Under the pieces are notes generated by a model. It searched no databases, was not told the origin of the DNA, and saw only the letters and a list, made by a program, of their open reading frames with translations. Source: Lachnospiraceae bacterium (GTDB lineage Bacteria; Bacillota; Clostridia; Lachnospirales; Lachnospiraceae). Taken from it: a stretch of 63,563 nucleotides of DNA. A program made the position numbers and the translations under genes. The DNA lies in NCBI GenBank assembly GCA_011959925.1, contig BLMD01000418.1:1-63563 (forward strand), in the 5' to 3' direction. How positions within the stretch are numbered: position 1 is the first letter of the stretch; the number at the start of each line of letters is the position of its first letter. Positions 24,264 through 32,876 of the stretch are shown here, piece after piece.

Positions 24264-27172
24264 CTTTCCTCCTCTTCTCGTTTAAAGATTGCTCCACGCT
24301 CTTCAACAAATCGTTCCAGAGATAGATTCATACTTTTGGCATTTGAAAAATCTGCTTTTGTGCAAGTTATCTTCGCCTCGATGGGTCTGTCAATCAGGCT
24401 GTAGCATCCCGCATCCATCTTAAACACTGCCAGAAAATCCCCTGAAAATGCCGCATATCTCCCATCGCCGGATATGCTGAATCCACCCACTTGTTCCGAG
24501 CTCATACAATAAATTCTCTCTTCCCATAACCAGTCTATTTCAATTTGGCTGCATATCGAAACATCAGAGGATAAATCAATAGCGTGTATATGTCCCAGGC
24601 TCTCCCCTTCTGACATGGAAACAGCCATAAGCACATTGCTCTCATTTGCCCAGCTTAGCGCAACCGTTTCTGCCTGCGGAAGAGATAATAATCTTTGTCT
24701 TTCATGCAAAAGCTCCCTCTCAGAAATTTCATCAATTACTTCATCCACCAGCATCCCATAAATGCCTTTCCCTACCACGGTGTAAATCAACATGTCATCT
24801 GCAAAGCAGATATCACCAAAGCAATATCTTTCTGTATCTATATGGCACTTCGCCTTTACCTGTCCTCTATTCCTCCCCTCTAATTTCAACAGTACAAGCA
24901 AGCGCCGATTGCTTAGCGTATACGCAATATAATCCTCATTTTCCGTATTGGAATAATAATGAATATCGGAGATCCTGTCCATCCTGCTTCCCAGAGGCTC
25001 ATTTATTACAACCTCCTGCTTGCTCCCGGTATGCCAGTTGTATCTAAAAATCCCCTGATTGTCGGCACCTACATAAACACAATCTTCAACATTCGTATAG
25101 GTAATGGACTGCAGCCTACTCTCGGCAATATAAGCCTTTTTTAAATTTCCGTTCTTATCCATATAACCGACCCAGCCATCCGAAGAAGCCGTATAAATGC
25201 CGCCCCTGTCACCTGCCAAATCATTGATCACATCATTTTGTATATCGAAAATCTCCCGTTCCCCGTCATTCACCCGGTATGTGATCAATCCCCCGCTTTT
25301 CGTCGCTGCTACGACGCAAAGTACGTCGCTTTGAATCAAGAAGGCGCATTTTGTCATCCTCTCATGCTCTCTCCACATCGTTTGCGCTAAATTGGCATAA
25401 CTAAAACATACGGCATCCAGTTTCGTATAGGAAAAATCGGCTCCAGACAGATCCGAATCATAAAAGTCCGTCCCGGACAGATCAATTCCTCGGAAGTCTG
25501 TCCCCATCAGTGGGCTTCGACGCAAATTACGTTTAATATCCTGAAACTGCTTCTTATAATAACTTATTCGGTTCAAATCACATAAAAGCGTCAGTGCATT
25601 AGATCCGCGATATCCTACCTCCTCCTTTTTTCTATATTTCACAAACTCCAATTGATCTATTAAGTAAGTCAATTCCTTCTGAATAATATCCTTTTTCCCT
25701 AATTCCTTGCAAATCCATTCCCTTACCTCCCGGATCAAAAAATAATTTCTGATCAAGGCATCGATACCGTTCAAATTATCAGGCGGTGTTTTTAACTCTT
25801 CCAATGCAAAATGCGCCCAAAGAAATTCCTGATAAGCTGCCAGGCAAAATTCAATTCGTTCTTCCTTGTCATCAATTCTTACAAAATCAAAAGACCGCAG
25901 ACTCGTTATAATTTCATTCCACTTATCCGCATCACAGGCTTCGCGGAGCTGTTCCAGAGGAATGCTTCGGTTAAGTCCGGCATACAAGGTCTGAGACACC
26001 AGCTCTTTCAAAAATTTCTCGTCCTTCACAGCATGTTTCTGTTCCCAATCTCCCAAAATAATGCCAAGGAAATGATACGTGTCCGCCTTCTCCCGGCACA
26101 AATCAATCTGTCGGCTGATTGCATCATAATGCTGCACTAATAACTTGAGATTCAGCGGCTTTGCAAGCAATTCGCTATTCAATTTCCAGCCTTCTTCCAC
26201 CCATACGTCCACATCTGGAAGAACAGCTTGATTTCCTTTTTGCCTGCATTCTTCAGAATCCCTGCGAAAATATTCCTTTACCGATTCTTTGTCAAACCCG
26301 GTCAGTTTGTATAAACCGGCATTCTGGGACAAATACCGCCTTCCTCTGTCTTTTCCTTTCAACTGCTGCTGATAAAAAGAACGCCTGCACGTAATCAATG
26401 CTTTTCCCTGCTTGTCCCACAAGGCACTCAACTGACTTAGATCCCGATTAATGGGAACAATCTGTCTGGTATCCCTCATTTGATCCCATGCGTCCAGTAC
26501 GACCATAAAGATGCCGTTTTGACATAGCTTCTCAAAAATGCGGTAAGAGATGGCAACATTATATTTATTAAACATTTCCGATTCGATAAATTTATCAATG
26601 CTCCCACTGCGAAACTCATTTAAATCAAAGACAAATGGAAATGCAGCCTGCCCTTCTAAAAAAGAACCTTTGATTTCATCTGCCACAAGTCTGCGGATTC
26701 CGTTGCAATACGAGCTTTTGCCTACCCCATATTCTGCAAGAAGAAGCCTCAAGTTTTGATGTACTCCATTATCCAAAGGTTTCTTCGTCCAAAAATTTCG
26801 CATATACTCATAGGACCTTTGCGGTCTGCCATCCGACTCATCATTAATATTTGTCTCCAGATACGGTATCCCACTGTTTTCCAGCTTCCACCTTTCATAT
26901 TGCTTCCTGTATGTAGCACAGACGCGCTCCAGTCTGCAGATTTTCCAGACAATATCCTGCATTCGTTTTGTCACAGACCCCACTAAAGAACCGTCGATCC
27001 ACTGTTCTACTTGAACAGAATCATCCCCTGCGGCCTTATATCGAAAAAACACTCTATCGCTATCATCCATGGGATTTTCCACAGGCACCTCCACATACGA
27101 CTCTTCTGATTCATACACCGCGTCATATCTAAGTATCCCTGATAAAATATCTATTACTTCCATTATTTCCAT
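24260..27172 (-). CDS. NACHT/STAND NTPase with pentapeptide repeats and predicted beta-propeller
   Basis: A protein of about 970 residues with NLR-like layout (positions count from the upstream in-frame ATG at 27190). N-terminal 130 residues of unknown fold, then a NACHT-type P-loop domain: Walker A AEYGVGKSS (about 152-160) and Walker B FMVVLDAWDQM (about 228-238), followed by ALITCRRSFY (sensor Arg) and helical winged-helix-like regions. Residues about 561-605 are pentapeptide repeats (TDFRGIDLSGTDF, LSGADFSYTKLD). The remaining 350 residues show propeller-like strands (GGLITYRVNDG, GIYTASSDGWVGYMD, CVYVGADNQGIFRYN). Such proteins sense phage or cell signals in bacterial immunity and regulate transcription elsewhere. 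I prefer the ATG at 27172, which has AAGGGA upstream. It overlaps the ATPase-like gene and follows the HNH gene by about 30 bases. Confidence 0.8.
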   Translation of the reverse strand: MEIMEVIDILSGILRYDAVYESEESYVEVPVENPMDDSDRVFFRYKAAGDDSVQVEQWIDGSLVGSVTKRMQDIVWKICRLERVCATYRKQYERWKLENSGIPYLETNINDESDGRPQRSYEYMRNFWTKKPLDNGVHQNLRLLLAEYGVGKSSYCNGIRRLVADEIKGSFLEGQAAFPFVFDLNEFRSGSIDKFIESEMFNKYNVAISYRIFEKLCQNGIFMVVLDAWDQMRDTRQIVPINRDLSQLSALWDKQGKALITCRRSFYQQQLKGKDRGRRYLSQNAGLYKLTGFDKESVKEYFRRDSEECRQKGNQAVLPDVDVWVEEGWKLNSELLAKPLNLKLLVQHYDAISRQIDLCREKADTYHFLGIILGDWEQKHAVKDEKFLKELVSQTLYAGLNRSIPLEQLREACDADKWNEIITSLRSFDFVRIDDKEERIEFCLAAYQEFLWAHFALEELKTPPDNLNGIDALIRNYFLIREVREWICKELGKKDIIQKELTYLIDQLEFVKYRKKEEVGYRGSNALTLLCDLNRISYYKKQFQDIKRNLRRSPLMGTDFRGIDLSGTDFYDSDLSGADFSYTKLDAVCFSYANLAQTMWREHERMTKCAFLIQSDVLCVVAATKSGGLITYRVNDGEREIFDIQNDVINDLAGDRGGIYTASSDGWVGYMDKNGNLKKAYIAESRLQSITYTNVEDCVYVGADNQGIFRYNWHTGSKQEVVINEPLGSRMDRISDIHYYSNTENEDYIAYTLSNRRLLVLLKLEGRNRGQVKAKCHIDTERYCFGDICFADDMLIYTVVGKGIYGMLVDEVIDEISERELLHERQRLLSLPQAETVALSWANESNVLMAVSMSEGESLGHIHAIDLSSDVSICSQIEIDWLWEERIYCMSSEQVGGFSISGDGRYAAFSGDFLAVFKMDAGCYSLIDRPIEAKITCTKADFSNAKSMNLSLERFVEERGAIFKREEEER

Positions 27173-27203
27173 ATTTATTCCCTTATTCATTCAAACACTT
27201 CTA

Positions 27204-28382
27204 TTAAACTGACACTTGTTCCAAAATATCCGCTGTTAATTTTGATAACGGACGCTCTCCCCATTCGTCCTGGCAAATACGACTAAAATATATCATATCC
27301 ATTGCCATAACCATAATTTGCTCTTGACTTATGACTCCATGCCCTTCTTTACTCATCTTCTCCTGAATCATCGGACATAATACACTTCTTATATAGTTTT
27401 CATTAAAATAATAATGATTCCTAAGTATATCGCGAATTTCTGAATTATGCTCGCAGTATTGTTCCTCTAAGCTAAATACTTGAATTGAATTTTCTATACG
27501 TTTCCGATATGTTTCATCTTTAATATCAGACAAACGATATGACAACGGAGTATTTTCAAGCAAAGAAATACACTCATTACCCATAAACTTTATATAGAAA
27601 GAATCACTCTCTCCTATCAAAAAAGAAAATGGATTACCATTTTCATGTGCCAAAGCATCGATCTTAGGAATTACTCTGAATACCGCCTTCTTTTCAAACG
27701 CTTCATCGTATGGATATACAAGTTCGGTTCTGGTAGCATGTTTATTTCCATTACATATATGGCAACTTGGAACTAAATTAAATAGACTTAAAGCTAAAAA
27801 CGGACATTCATCTTGGGAATAGAAATGATCAAATGTCGGTCGTGTCGGTCTAAATCTATGTCCTGGTGCCAACTCTTGCTTTGACGGCAGCGTAATCGTA
27901 TAAATACGATTACAATAGGGACAAACGTGTACATTTAAACTCCTTAAGAGTCTATACGCATCTTGTGACTTTCCAAAGCCATTCTTATAACGAAAAATTG
28001 TTTTACAAACTGCTTTTGCCTCACTTTGATTTTGAGGCATGCATTGCTGCCTAAGCCATATAAGGAAATCATTCATAGTTGGAAAACAATCTCCTTTGCC
28101 TCCAAAACTAGCAGGCATTTTTTCCGGACCGACTAACAGCATTTTAAGGTTTTCTCTATTTACCTTATTTAATTCCTTATCCTGAAACAAAAAATTATAT
28201 AATTCAGGATATCTTTTCCTCAATATTTTCGCTGTCTCCGTTGTTTTTCTTTTTGTAGAAGATTTTGTATCGTCATTCAGAATATCGGATTCGTCAAACC
28301 CAACATACTTAACCATTAGCTTTAAATACTCTTGACGCAAACGGGAATATTCAGTTTTATTTCTCAAACGAATTCTTATCAT
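27204..28382 (-). CDS. HNH nuclease, PtuB-like (Septu-type pair)
   Basis: A 392-residue protein with an HNH endonuclease domain in the middle: zinc Cys C154/C157 (CPYCN), D185-H186 (FDHFYSQDECPF), N202 (LFNLVPSC), C207/C210 and K214-H215 (CHICNGNKH). This exact order is typical of the HNH component that pairs with an ATPase in Septu (PtuA/PtuB) and related retron systems. The N-terminal 150 residues are helical and basic, probably DNA- or partner-binding. The gene starts 9 bases after the AAA gene. Base composition is clearly richer in A and T than the genes on either side of the pair, which suggests separate acquisition. A general AAA-HNH restriction role is the alternative to Septu proper. 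Confidence 0.82.
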   Translation of the reverse strand: MIRIRLRNKTEYSRLRQEYLKLMVKYVGFDESDILNDDTKSSTKRKTTETAKILRKRYPELYNFLFQDKELNKVNRENLKMLLVGPEKMPASFGGKGDCFPTMNDFLIWLRQQCMPQNQSEAKAVCKTIFRYKNGFGKSQDAYRLLRSLNVHVCPYCNRIYTITLPSKQELAPGHRFRPTRPTFDHFYSQDECPFLALSLFNLVPSCHICNGNKHATRTELVYPYDEAFEKKAVFRVIPKIDALAHENGNPFSFLIGESDSFYIKFMGNECISLLENTPLSYRLSDIKDETYRKRIENSIQVFSLEEQYCEHNSEIRDILRNHYYFNENYIRSVLCPMIQEKMSKEGHGVISQEQIMVMAMDMIYFSRICQDEWGERPLSKLTADILEQVSV

Positions 28383-28391
28383 AACATTAAC

Positions 28392-30242
28392 TTATCTTTC
28401 TACTAGCTCTTTACATTTAGCTAGGTATAACTGCATCTGATTCTTAAATACAGGTTCTGCAACAATTTCTATTACTTTTTCGCATTCTTCGATGCGATGT
28501 TGTGAATCATCCATATTTTTTTTATTGAACAAGCTCTTCTCTAAATCTCGTATTTCTTTTAATATGTCTATTATCTTATTACTTGCAAATACCCCTAACA
28601 CACCCTTTTGAAGACATAAAGATTGATTAAACAATACATATAAATTTTGTCCAAATGTTTCTGTGTCCAGATTGCTTATTCTGTCAGACAAGTAACTGAC
28701 AGATATTCCTGGCACATCCGAAAGCATAATTGGAGAATGTGTCGCAATAAAAATTTGAATATTCTTGACGCTTCTATTTATCTCGCAGCTTTTAATAATC
28801 CAATTCAGCAAATGACGCTCCCATTCTGGATGAAAGGTATTGTCAGGCTCGTCCAAAAACAAACATATATTTTGTTCTTTCAGAGAAGCATCACATAAAA
28901 CAGAAAAAAGACTCATCCAATTTTGTTGTCCGCTGCTTGCATTCCAATATAAAAACACATTGTTCATGCAGAAAGAAATTTTGCTATATATTTCCCAAAA
29001 TTTACGAAACAATTCTGACGTCTTATCGTCCGTGCTTATTTGCCAAATATTAGATGCAGCCTTTAAAGACTCATGATTCATTTCAAAAATCTCAAATAAG
29101 TTTGCTCTCTCTAAATAAAATTGCTCTGATGCCATATCAATGAATTCATTAATATTTTCTACAATCCTTTCTCCCCAAAATTTATTAAAATCATTTCCAT
29201 ATCTATTCTTTGAATAATGAATTCTACAGTCAATTAATATATCTTTCAAAAACTCTCTAAGCCATTCACAACCTGCCTTGATCTTAGGTTCTTTTCTTGA
29301 CCACTTAAAGAATAGAATTTTTTTCAATTCTTCAATAACTATTTTTTTATCAGTGCTAACTTCGTTTTTCCTCTCCCATTTTATAAGATTACATATAACT
29401 CCAATCAACAGATTCCTTAACAATTCAAGAATCAAAAATTTCTCATCGGATATGTTATTTATATATCTTTTAAAATTGGTATCCCACAAATCAGATAAAT
29501 CTTTCTCAATTGCGCTGTCCTCATCTTCCAACAAACTGCCAATCATAGAGAATTTTAATTCAAAAACTTCCATTTGTATATATTTTGGAAAGACATTTTC
29601 ATTCTGTTCTATTAAATCAAACTTTTGGGAACGATATTTAAATAAATTATACTGCCTATCAAACTCATGTTGTCTATACTTTACAATAATATCCCTATCT
29701 GCGATAGGTCCATAACTATTAGCCTCATCAATCCTATTTGGCATAGCATAATTTAATAAAATATCATAATCATCGGTATCCAGTCCTGTCATAGTATTCG
29801 AGAAATAAACCAGCTTTAAATCATGAAAAAAATCTATCAGGCAATCTTCTGGAAGTAAATCCATTCCTGAAATTTCACATATAATTTCCATTTTCTTCTT
29901 TTGGTAGAATGAAATATATTTCAAATCATTTTTTTCTTGAAAAACAAATATGCCTTTTTCCAGCGGATACATTCCTACTGAAAGCTGACATATCCACTGA
30001 CAAATTGTTTTTATCGCTCTTGTCTTTCCAGAGCCATTATTTCCTATCAACAAATTAACATCGGAAATATTAGATGCCCAAAACTCATTTGGAAGAGATT
30101 TTACGTTGTCATCCTGATTTAATAACAAAATATTATTTACTTCGTCATAATGAAATCTTATATCAGCACAAAAGTTGAATTCCTTTTTACAAAATCCTCG
30201 AAACCCATCAATGTAAATAAACAATAATTTCTTTTTTCTCAT
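28392..30242 (-). CDS. AAA/ABC-type ATPase, PtuA-like (Septu-type pair)
   Basis: A 616-residue SMC/OLD-like ATPase: Walker A GNNGSGKT at residues 67-74, a long helical insert, an ABC signature-like segment SSGQQNWMSLF, Walker B LFLDEPDNTFHPEW and the switch His in FIATHSPIML. No TOPRIM domain follows, so nuclease activity must come from the neighbouring HNH protein, as in Septu. I prefer the ATG at 30242, preceded by AGAAGG, over an in-frame TTG at 30263. The gene overlaps or abuts the end of the ATP-grasp gene and is strongly AT-rich, matching only the HNH gene. Anti-phage function is inferred from the pairing, not shown. Confidence 0.82.
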   Translation of the reverse strand: MRKKKLLFIYIDGFRGFCKKEFNFCADIRFHYDEVNNILLLNQDDNVKSLPNEFWASNISDVNLLIGNNGSGKTRAIKTICQWICQLSVGMYPLEKGIFVFQEKNDLKYISFYQKKKMEIICEISGMDLLPEDCLIDFFHDLKLVYFSNTMTGLDTDDYDILLNYAMPNRIDEANSYGPIADRDIIVKYRQHEFDRQYNLFKYRSQKFDLIEQNENVFPKYIQMEVFELKFSMIGSLLEDEDSAIEKDLSDLWDTNFKRYINNISDEKFLILELLRNLLIGVICNLIKWERKNEVSTDKKIVIEELKKILFFKWSRKEPKIKAGCEWLREFLKDILIDCRIHYSKNRYGNDFNKFWGERIVENINEFIDMASEQFYLERANLFEIFEMNHESLKAASNIWQISTDDKTSELFRKFWEIYSKISFCMNNVFLYWNASSGQQNWMSLFSVLCDASLKEQNICLFLDEPDNTFHPEWERHLLNWIIKSCEINRSVKNIQIFIATHSPIMLSDVPGISVSYLSDRISNLDTETFGQNLYVLFNQSLCLQKGVLGVFASNKIIDILKEIRDLEKSLFNKKNMDDSQHRIEECEKVIEIVAEPVFKNQMQLYLAKCKELVER

Positions 30243-30255
30243 CTTTAGCCTTCTA

Positions 30256-31479
30256 TCATTCAAAATATTTCAAAGATTTTTCCCAAAACCTATGCAAAAC
30301 TCTTTCCCTGGATTCTTCCATCTCGAAAAATTCCCCGAACATTCCGATATAACTTCCGTATTTAAACAATTCCTCCTCCCCGGTCCCGCAAAAAAAGGTT
30401 TCAAAATACCCGTCTCTGCTCCCAAACCATTCCGTTATACCGGAATATGATTTTAATCCCTGGTAACTTCTTCCTTCCCTGCCCTTCACTTTTCCAAGAA
30501 CCAGGCGTTTCCCCTCATATACTGCTTCCTCCGTATCACATCCCTGCAAAACGCTCCAAAAACGATCCCCATAGATACATGCCGCCAGCAATGAGCCAAA
30601 CCCTAACCTGGCGTTCACCTCCACCACAGAAAGTCCCTCGTCCCCAAGCACGAAATCCACGTTATAAAACCCGTAATACCCAATCTTCCCCAGTTCTTCC
30701 CCTATGAAAATTGTCAAATTGCGGATTTCGTTTCTACGATTCTCATTTAGAAATGCAGGAAAGATCAATCCTTCATACGCAACTTCCCGGAACAGCACCT
30801 GCTCGGTCACAAGAGGGATAAAAAACACCCCTCCGTCTTTGTGAATCACACCCATCCCGGCAAAAGACTGCTGATGCGGAAGATAAGCACTCAATAAAAA
30901 CTCCTGTTTCAGGCTTTCTTGATCCAGCTTCCTGCGATACGACTCCAGATCCTGCGGCAATGATAATACTTCCATTCTGTAACCACCCGATAAACAGGCT
31001 TTTTTTATCACTACTTTCTGATACCGGTTCATCATTTCCCAAATCATGCGCTCTGCTTCTGCAAAATCAGAACACTTGCAGGTGTACGGCGTCATGATGC
31101 CTAATTTCCGAAAAAAACGATACTGCCACCACTTATCATTACACAGTTTTGCCGTCCGTCCTCCCGCCAGAAAAGAATCCAAATTTTCACTCTGCGGCAA
31201 GCCTGCGCCGCTAAAACTGACAACCAAATTGTTACGGCCAAAATCCAAATATTTCACAAACATGCGGTTAATGTCATCCGGCTCCATCAAATATACCGAC
31301 TTCTCGTTCTCCGGAAGCAGACAGATCTTTCGAAGCCTCTCCCTCGCGTTTCCATGATAAGATTGTACGAAAATGATATCATCTTCTTTTATTCTGTACT
31401 CCTGCATAAACGAATGTATAAGAAAATCAAATCTGCAGTCCAGCAGCCAGTAAATTCCCCCGTCATATTCCTGAATCAT
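30256..31479 (-). CDS. ATP-grasp ligase-like protein heading the accessory operon
   Basis: A protein of 407 residues with an ATP-grasp fold: KLCNDKWWQYRFFRKLGIMTPYTC (lid before the ATP site), KVVIKKACLSGGYRMEVL (Lys and glycine-rich loop), EFLLSAYLPHQQSF, and the metal site YNVDFVLGD and VVEVNARLGFGSLL. The family activates carboxylates to acyl phosphates and joins them to amines. The first 110 residues form the preATP-grasp domain. First gene of the eight-gene run ending with the radical SAM gene. An ATG at 31479 has GGAAGG upstream; a TTG at 31497 is the alternative. Whether it belongs functionally to the downstream ATPases or is an independent cargo gene cannot be decided. A weak promoter-like sequence lies in 31540-31600. 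Confidence 0.75.
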   Translation of the reverse strand: MIQEYDGGIYWLLDCRFDFLIHSFMQEYRIKEDDIIFVQSYHGNARERLRKICLLPENEKSVYLMEPDDINRMFVKYLDFGRNNLVVSFSGAGLPQSENLDSFLAGGRTAKLCNDKWWQYRFFRKLGIMTPYTCKCSDFAEAERMIWEMMNRYQKVVIKKACLSGGYRMEVLSLPQDLESYRRKLDQESLKQEFLLSAYLPHQQSFAGMGVIHKDGGVFFIPLVTEQVLFREVAYEGLIFPAFLNENRRNEIRNLTIFIGEELGKIGYYGFYNVDFVLGDEGLSVVEVNARLGFGSLLAACIYGDRFWSVLQGCDTEEAVYEGKRLVLGKVKGREGRSYQGLKSYSGITEWFGSRDGYFETFFCGTGEEELFKYGSYIGMFGEFFEMEESRERVLHRFWEKSLKYFE

Positions 31480-31663
31480 CTTACGCAATCCTTCCAACTA
31501 TCTGTTCGTAACACAAAGTTCCAATTCTTAACGCTGCAATATCTTATTATCTATGTTACAACGCAAATCAAAACTTTTCCACAGAATTTCTTCGACATAA
31601 TTCGACGTTACCAACAGCTGCATACATAAGCAATTACCGCTTGACCCTGCAAATGATGCCATT

Positions 31664-31704
31664 CAAAAAAACAGCATCTAAACCCTATATGGTCCAGATG
31701 CCGT
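31664..31704 (-). terminator. Terminator of the peptidase-UDG operon
   Basis: Stem GCATCT/AGATGC (31674-31679 with 31696-31701) with an inner ACC/GGT stem and a T7 tract in the minus direction, six bases past the UDG stop. Separates this operon from the ATP-grasp operon; the remaining 31480-31663 holds no gene. Confidence 0.75.
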
Positions 31705-31709
31705 TTTCC

Positions 31710-32276
31710 TTATTCTTTATTTTTGCATTCCATACACTTTTTTACAGCCGCACAAAAATCCTCTTTCGCAATCTGATACTTAGAGGGATCCCGCAGGATT
31801 GCCGAGGGATGATACGTCGCGGTCAGCGCATAGTTCTTGCGGTATGTCCAGGTTCCATGCTGCCTGGTAATTTTAAAATCAGGAGAAATAATCCTCTGCG
31901 CCGCCACGCGCCCCAGACAGACAAACACTTTCGGTTTCAAAAGAAACATCTCATATTTCAGGTGTGAAATACAGGCTTCTTTCTCCTCTTCTTTAGGATC
32001 TCGGTTTCCGGGCGGATGGCGTTTTAAAATATTGGTCATATAGATTTCCTTCCGCGTTAATCCGCAGTCCCGCAGAAGCTTATCCAATACTTCTCCGGAG
32101 CGCCCGACAAACGGAAGTCCCTGCAGATCTTCCTCTACTCCGGGCGCTTCGGCTATCAGCATAAGATCCGCCTGATGGTCTCCGAACCCCATAACGGGAC
32201 GGTTTCTGGTCCGGCTTAACGGACAGTATGTACAGGCAGCAACGTGTTGTTCCACATCCTTCCATGTTTTATTCAT
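31710..32276 (-). CDS. Family 4 uracil-DNA glycosylase (Fe-S)
   Basis: Removes uracil from DNA. The 188 residues carry the Fe-S Cys C15-x2-C18 (CTYCPL) plus later Cys (EACISHL, VFVCLGR), the family motifs IAEAPGVEEDLQG and PFVGRSGEVLD, IYMTNILKRHPPGNRDP, and the end motif TYHPSAILRDP. Length and order are standard for type 4 UDG. The ATG at 32276 has AAGGAG five bases upstream. It is the last gene behind the metallopeptidase and the unknown 189-residue gene, with a 30-base gap, and is followed by a terminator. Housekeeping repair is the usual role; its place next to accessory genes may be accidental. Confidence 0.95.
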   Translation of the reverse strand: MNKTWKDVEQHVAACTYCPLSRTRNRPVMGFGDHQADLMLIAEAPGVEEDLQGLPFVGRSGEVLDKLLRDCGLTRKEIYMTNILKRHPPGNRDPKEEEKEACISHLKYEMFLLKPKVFVCLGRVAAQRIISPDFKITRQHGTWTYRKNYALTATYHPSAILRDPSKYQIAKEDFCAAVKKCMECKNKE

Positions 32277-32306
32277 ACGATCTCCTTCGCAAAATGAATG
32301 TATACC

Positions 32307-32876
32307 CTATTTCACCGTTTTCCACACATGCTCGTTCAGATAAATCTTCCCATCCCGCAAATCTACGGTTCTGATTCTATACAATTGATTCACCGCATCT
32401 GCAATCTCTTCTCCTTCTACAATATTTCCTTCCTTCTGCCGGTACCATTCCTGCACCTCATTGATCAATCGTTCCTCTTCCATCCCGCTATCATATGCGC
32501 CATTTTTATGCAGCAGATAAACAACGGCAGCCTCCATTCCGCTTAATTCCTGTTTTACTGATTTTTCAATAAAAAAAGCAGAAACGATAATGAGCTGGAT
32601 ATAATGAAATATGCTCTCCGGCGCACCGATAGATGCCGCAAATTCCAATCCTGCTGCAAGCGCCTTTTTCAAATCGATTTTTACATTGCCCGGTTTATAA
32701 GACGCAGGGGTTTTTCCAAAAAATATCATGCCTTTTCTTGCATCTTCCGGAAACACAGTAATGTAATGATCCACAATATAAACGCCTGACGACTCCGCCA
32801 ATCCAAATCGTACTGCCGCCTGCTTCAATTCCTGTTTCAGGCTGTCGTCATATTCCATTGCTTCTTTCCTTGTCAT
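32307..32876 (-). CDS. Protein of unknown function, partner of the metallopeptidase
   Basis: A 189-residue mostly helical soluble protein I do not recognise. Visible segments: GVYIVDHYITVFPEDARKGMIFFGK, VKIDLKKALAAGLEFAASIGAPESIFHYIQLIIVSAFF (a hydrophobic helix pair, not clearly membrane) and a C-terminal winged-helix-like part (LLHKNG, INEVQEWYRQKEGNI, DAVNQLYRIRTVDLRDGKIYLNEHVW). The start overlaps the end of the metallopeptidase gene by 29 bases and has AAGGAG eight bases upstream, so the two are probably made together and work together. Its position suggests a regulator or target of the peptidase. Confidence 0.7.
   Translation of the reverse strand: MTRKEAMEYDDSLKQELKQAAVRFGLAESSGVYIVDHYITVFPEDARKGMIFFGKTPASYKPGNVKIDLKKALAAGLEFAASIGAPESIFHYIQLIIVSAFFIEKSVKQELSGMEAAVVYLLHKNGAYDSGMEEERLINEVQEWYRQKEGNIVEGEEIADAVNQLYRIRTVDLRDGKIYLNEHVWKTVK

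Noticed and set aside
28647..29715. Several plus-strand frames within the AAA gene
   Set aside because: AT-rich DNA gives chance frames; the minus-strand ATPase motifs explain the region.
30256..31479. ATP-grasp gene as a microviridin-type peptide ligase
   Set aside because: No precursor peptide gene is seen nearby and the subfamily motifs are not clear enough; kept as a general ATP-grasp protein.
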